64,000 nucleotides of DNA, from the NCBI RefSeq assembly GCF_004369205.1, contig NZ_QFGA01000001.1, positions 2,232,001-2,296,000 of the forward strand. The letters are read 5' to 3'. The position numbers were made by a program, and so were the translations under genes. The notes beneath the pieces were generated by a model. It was given only the letters and a program-made list of their open reading frames with translations, made no database searches and was not told where the DNA came from. This DNA is from Pelotomaculum schinkii (GTDB taxonomy: Bacteria; Bacillota; Desulfotomaculia; Desulfotomaculales; Pelotomaculaceae). Positions 61,123 through 64,000 of this stretch are shown here, in pieces. The stretch's first letter is position 1, and the number at the start of each line of letters is the position of its first letter.

Positions 61123-62766
61123 TTGAAAGCTGATAACGAAATACTGGACAGACAAAAAGAACTATATGAGCATACGACAGTTACCCACATGTTGTGTATC
61201 ATCATATTGGCTTCAGCACTGACATTATGCAAAAAATTTTATATACCCGGTGATATTTACCCTATAATCAACATACGTTCTTTTGCGCTTGTCTCCTTTT
61301 TAGGGCTTGGGATTATTTTTTTATTAAGGTCGAAAGACACCATACCATTTGAGACCAATAAGTCCTTATCACCTATAGAATTAGGCTACGTAAGTTTCCC
61401 GTTGCTAATCTCATCCATAACCCTTATTATGGCCGGCGACAGCCTTGACTCGATAGAAATCATTCTCCTCTTACCGGTACTGATCACGGCCTCGATTATG
61501 GGCAAAAGGGCCGGGCTGGTTATGGCTACGGTTTGCGCCTTGTTGCTTTTTGTGTATGAGCTCAGCATGAAAAAACCTTTACAGGTGATCTTCGAGTCCA
61601 ACCTCATAGTAATCAGTATGATGTACGTGGTAGGCTGGTTTGTCGGCGGTATCATCAACATCGAATCCGAACACCGGGCCCATTTAAAAACCAGTTTGAA
61701 TTCTGTTAAAGAAGAGATAGCCAGGCGGGAAAAGGTTGAAGAACAACTCCGCAAATTAACCGGCGCCGTTGAACAAGGTCCCAGTATCGTGGTGATAACC
61801 GACACCTTCGGGAATATTGAATATGTGAACAAGAAATTCACTCAGGTAACGGGATACCTGCTCGAAGAAACAATTGGAAGAAATATCAGCGAAATCGCAG
61901 GGACTCCATCAGAGCCGTCCCAGCAAAACTGGGGCAATGTTGATTCATGCCGGGAATGGCATGAAGAGCTGGAAAACAGAAAGAAAAACGGGGATTATTA
62001 TTGGGAGTCGGTCTCGATATGCCCTTTTCGCAACCATGAAGGCATCATCACTCACTTCCTTCGAATTTCCGAGGACATAACCGAGTCCAAGCGCATGGAG
62101 AAGGAAATGGCGCGCTTAGACCGCCTCAACCTGGTAGGTGAAATGGCGGCGGGGCTGGGCCATGAAATCCGCAACCCGATGACCTCGGTGCGAGGCTTTC
62201 TGCAGTTGCTCTCAGGCAAGAAAGACTGTTTACTCTACAAGGGTTATTTCGATTTGATGATTGACGAGCTGGACCGGGCCAACTCAATCATCACTGAATA
62301 TCTCACCATGGCCAAGGACAAGGCCATTGTCTTAGAATTAAAAAGCCTGAACTCAATAATAGCAGCTATGCAGCCACTATTATCCTCTGACGCGACTAAA
62401 TCTGAAAAAACAGTTTACTTTGATCTGCAGGAGATGCCGGCCCTGCTGCTGGACGAAAAAGAGATTAGGCAGCTCATATTGAATCTCGTCCGCAACGGTC
62501 TTGAAGCGATGCGCCCCGGCGGAGCCCTGACCATTAAAACATACCTTGAGGACACAGAGGCCGTGCTTTCCGTGCAGGACCAGGGAAGCGGCATCAGCCC
62601 GGAAGTATTGGAGAAAATAGGAACGCCCTTTTTCACCACCAAGGACACCGGGACAGGTTTGGGGCTGGCGGTATGTTACAGCATTGCAGCCCGGCACAAC
62701 GCCTGCTTAAAAGTTGCAACCAGCCCTGGTGGAACAACTTTTTATGTCAGGTTTAAGCTTATATAA
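61123..62766 (+). CDS. PAS-domain histidine kinase, likely AgrC-like sensor with a sporulation-kinase-type H-box
   Basis: 547 residues from a TTG with GGGAGGGA upstream. Five or six membrane helices fill residues 20-185, a PAS domain spans about 205-325 (VVITDTFGNIEYVNKKFTQVTGY), His347 lies in LGHEIRNPMTSVRGFLQLL, and the ATPase has NLVRNGLEA and TKDTGTGLGLAV. The H-box resembles B. subtilis sporulation kinases more than HPK10-type AgrC. No response regulator lies beside it. Its place after agrBD suggests that it senses the peptide. Confidence 0.85.
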   Translation: MKADNEILDRQKELYEHTTVTHMLCIIILASALTLCKKFYIPGDIYPIINIRSFALVSFLGLGIIFLLRSKDTIPFETNKSLSPIELGYVSFPLLISSITLIMAGDSLDSIEIILLLPVLITASIMGKRAGLVMATVCALLLFVYELSMKKPLQVIFESNLIVISMMYVVGWFVGGIINIESEHRAHLKTSLNSVKEEIARREKVEEQLRKLTGAVEQGPSIVVITDTFGNIEYVNKKFTQVTGYLLEETIGRNISEIAGTPSEPSQQNWGNVDSCREWHEELENRKKNGDYYWESVSICPFRNHEGIITHFLRISEDITESKRMEKEMARLDRLNLVGEMAAGLGHEIRNPMTSVRGFLQLLSGKKDCLLYKGYFDLMIDELDRANSIITEYLTMAKDKAIVLELKSLNSIIAAMQPLLSSDATKSEKTVYFDLQEMPALLLDEKEIRQLILNLVRNGLEAMRPGGALTIKTYLEDTEAVLSVQDQGSGISPEVLEKIGTPFFTTKDTGTGLGLAVCYSIAARHNACLKVATSPGGTTFYVRFKLI

Positions 62767-62922
62767 TATTTCTATAAAAATCGCTTGCCTTCACTTTTAT
62801 GGCGCGCCCGTAAAGATTCTCCCTCTACTTCTGCCTTAGTCAAATACAACCCCAGACCCCACGCCTGGATACACCAGCAAGCACTAAAACAAGCAGCTTA
62901 ACCTTAAAAGAACTATTATGAA

Positions 62923-63345
62923 TTATTTTATTTCTAAATGATATAGACTTTTAATGTATTCCACAACTTCATCCTCATCTTTCAAATATTGATCTATACA
63001 CGATGAAAGGTGAAATGAACTATTAATATTTTCATTAATGCCAAGCCCGATTACAGGCTTCTGTTTTAAATAACAATATGTCAGTTCAAAAATAGTTCCT
63101 GGTGATTCCAATATGTGATCTGTATTAACTATGATTATATCTGATTCGCTTAAGTAGAATACGTTTTGTTTAAGATTAGACAAATTAGTATACAACATGT
63201 TTTGTTTAAGATTTGTGCAAGCATTAAAACATTTAACATCCAGCATATTCAACTTCTCGGTTAAGCTTATTCTCCACTTTAAACACTCATTAAATTTATT
63301 ATTTCTTATATACCAACTAATTGCACCCGCAAGATATACTAACAT
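62923..63345 (-). CDS. Nucleoside 2-deoxyribosyltransferase-like protein
   Basis: 140 residues. YLAGAIS at the start, SDIIIVNTDHILESPGTIFELTYCYLKQKPVIGLG in the second half and a short helical end follow the NDT-like fold, in which the Glu of SPGT-x-x-E is catalytic. AAGGAG precedes the ATG. Base composition is much more AT-rich than the agr genes, and a repeated LKQN segment fills the middle. Probably acquired. Substrate unknown. Confidence 0.65.
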   Translation of the reverse strand: MLVYLAGAISWYIRNNKFNECLKWRISLTEKLNMLDVKCFNACTNLKQNMLYTNLSNLKQNVFYLSESDIIIVNTDHILESPGTIFELTYCYLKQKPVIGLGINENINSSFHLSSCIDQYLKDEDEVVEYIKSLYHLEIK

Positions 63346-63669
63346 TTAATATCTCCTTATCCCTGATATACTGCAGCCACCGACACAGCTCCGTCTCATT
63401 TATCATCTACATATTCAGCACAAATACTACAATTTTTATCTTAGTTAACCATCCCCCTTTATTATATATCTATGTTCTTTATTTGAGGAATAGCTAACCG
63501 CGAAATAGCAGTTTATTTTTTCGGCGATTATTCCCACATGGAATTATTTAGACAAAGCCCCGCTTTTCAGCGAGCAAAAAAAACACCTGCCCGCTTCCCC
63601 TTTCCCCATAATCCGTAAGCGTAGTCAACCATCAACTCAACCTCTTTACCGGTTTCGTCTAATAAGAAA
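63346..63669. other. Intergenic region without a recognisable gene
   Basis: No coding signal, tRNA or clear repeat seen. Confidence 0.4.
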
Positions 63670-63689
63670 AGCACCCTCTGGAGGGTGCT
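63670..63689 (-). terminator. Intrinsic terminator after the small membrane protein gene
   Basis: AGCACCCTC / GAGGGTGCT with a two-base loop, followed on the minus strand by TTTTCTT. Confidence 0.8.
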
Positions 63690-63694
63690 AAATA

Positions 63695-63853
63695 CTATAT
63701 GGGTAATTTATAGCCGTACTTAAAATAAAGCCAGAAGCAGCCAACCACAATCAAAGCCATAAAGAGAAATTTGATTATTCCTTTAAATATCCTGACAACA
63801 ATAAATAATATGAATAACGGTACGATCACGTATAAAAGTGATGTTAAGTCCAA
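63695..63853 (-). CDS. Small membrane protein (52 residues)
   Basis: TTG start with AGGAGGGG seven bases upstream. Two hydrophobic stretches (LLYVIVPLFILFIVV and FLFMALIVVGCFWLYF) are joined by RIFKGIIK. A strong terminator follows six bases after the stop. No family recognised, but the ribosome site and terminator support expression. Confidence 0.6.
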   Translation of the reverse strand: MDLTSLLYVIVPLFILFIVVRIFKGIIKFLFMALIVVGCFWLYFKYGYKLPI

Positions 63854-63878
63854 TAAGAACCCCTCCTATTCTTTTCAG

Positions 63879-64000
63879 TTAGAGATTTCGACAGGGGGGC
63901 AGTATTCCCTTTATATAAAAATCAAGAAAAATTAAACATGGAGAAAAGGCTATCCCCGCAAATTTCCCGTGTTCAATCTCCGCCAGAGCATCCTGGTGAC
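63879..64000 (-). CDS. Possible 3' end of a gene entering from the right
   Basis: One minus-strand frame is open from the window edge to a TAA at 63879-63881 and begins HQDALAEIEHGKFAGIAFSP. No family recognised. It could be chance. Confidence 0.25.
   Translation of the reverse strand, partial: HQDALAEIEHGKFAGIAFSPCLIFLDFYIKGILPPCRNL

Overview
The window reads as a chromosome segment of an anaerobic, probably spore-forming Firmicute of the Clostridia, near the Desulfotomaculum/Pelotomaculum (Peptococcaceae) group. This is inferred from strong AGGAGG-type ribosome binding sites, tungsten- and molybdenum-dependent aldehyde oxidoreductases, a cyclic-lactone AgrBD system, an H-box like those of sporulation kinases, an ISLre2 transposase and TnpX-like recombinase remnants. 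No species can be assigned by reading alone. Nearly everything up to about 44 kb lies on the minus strand; the plus strand carries small accessory genes and the agr locus.

Region 1 (1-13.5 kb): an OmpR-type two-component pair, a zinc-ribbon gene followed in frame, across a TGA, by a Ser/Thr kinase domain, a glycine-betaine ABC transporter (opuA-like), a DinG-like helicase, and a membrane glycosyltransferase operon (GT39, GT2, GtrA).

Region 2 (14-33.5 kb): a coherent alcohol/aldehyde/acid module. It holds a molybdopterin aldehyde oxidoreductase with a conserved but poorly understood companion set (TrsS-like radical SAM, methyltransferase, C-GCAxxG-C-C protein, zinc ribbon, dicluster flavoprotein, NifX-like protein), an acyl-CoA ligase, a tungsten-type AOR with a MoaD-like protein, an acetate-type transporter, an iron alcohol dehydrogenase and a sigma-54 activator. 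Two near-identical Moco/Tuco riboswitch-like leaders, each followed by a terminator-like hairpin, and two well-spaced -24/-12 promoters tie these genes together. Inferred flow: alcohol to aldehyde (ADH), aldehyde to acid (AOR, MOP), acid to acyl-CoA (ligase) or across the membrane.

Region 3 (33.8-43.9 kb): a MacAB-like efflux operon, a second two-component system, GlnRS and a very acidic secreted repeat protein. Five promoters on the minus strand (zinc-ribbon/kinase, GT39 operon, macA, response regulator, acidic protein) each carry 4-6 copies of a TTCAGC-like hexamer at exact 11-bp period. This is the clearest unexplained regulatory signal in the window, and the array upstream of the 39.2-39.9 kb response regulator suggests that regulator as the binding protein.

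Region 4 (44-58.9 kb): accessory and scarred DNA, with a half tRNA-Ser, intact tRNA-Ser(CGA) and tRNA-Arg(CCT), tadA, an ISLre2 transposase, hairpin repeats, a RelE/RelB-like toxin-antitoxin pair, several gene remnants, and a BlaI/BlaR1-like pair whose sensor carries a large unrecognised C-terminal domain.

Region 5 (59-64 kb): a quorum-sensing locus of two tandem paralogous membrane proteins, AgrB, a 43-residue AgrD precursor, and a PAS histidine kinase with no response regulator beside it. It is followed by a deoxyribosyltransferase-like protein and a small membrane protein.
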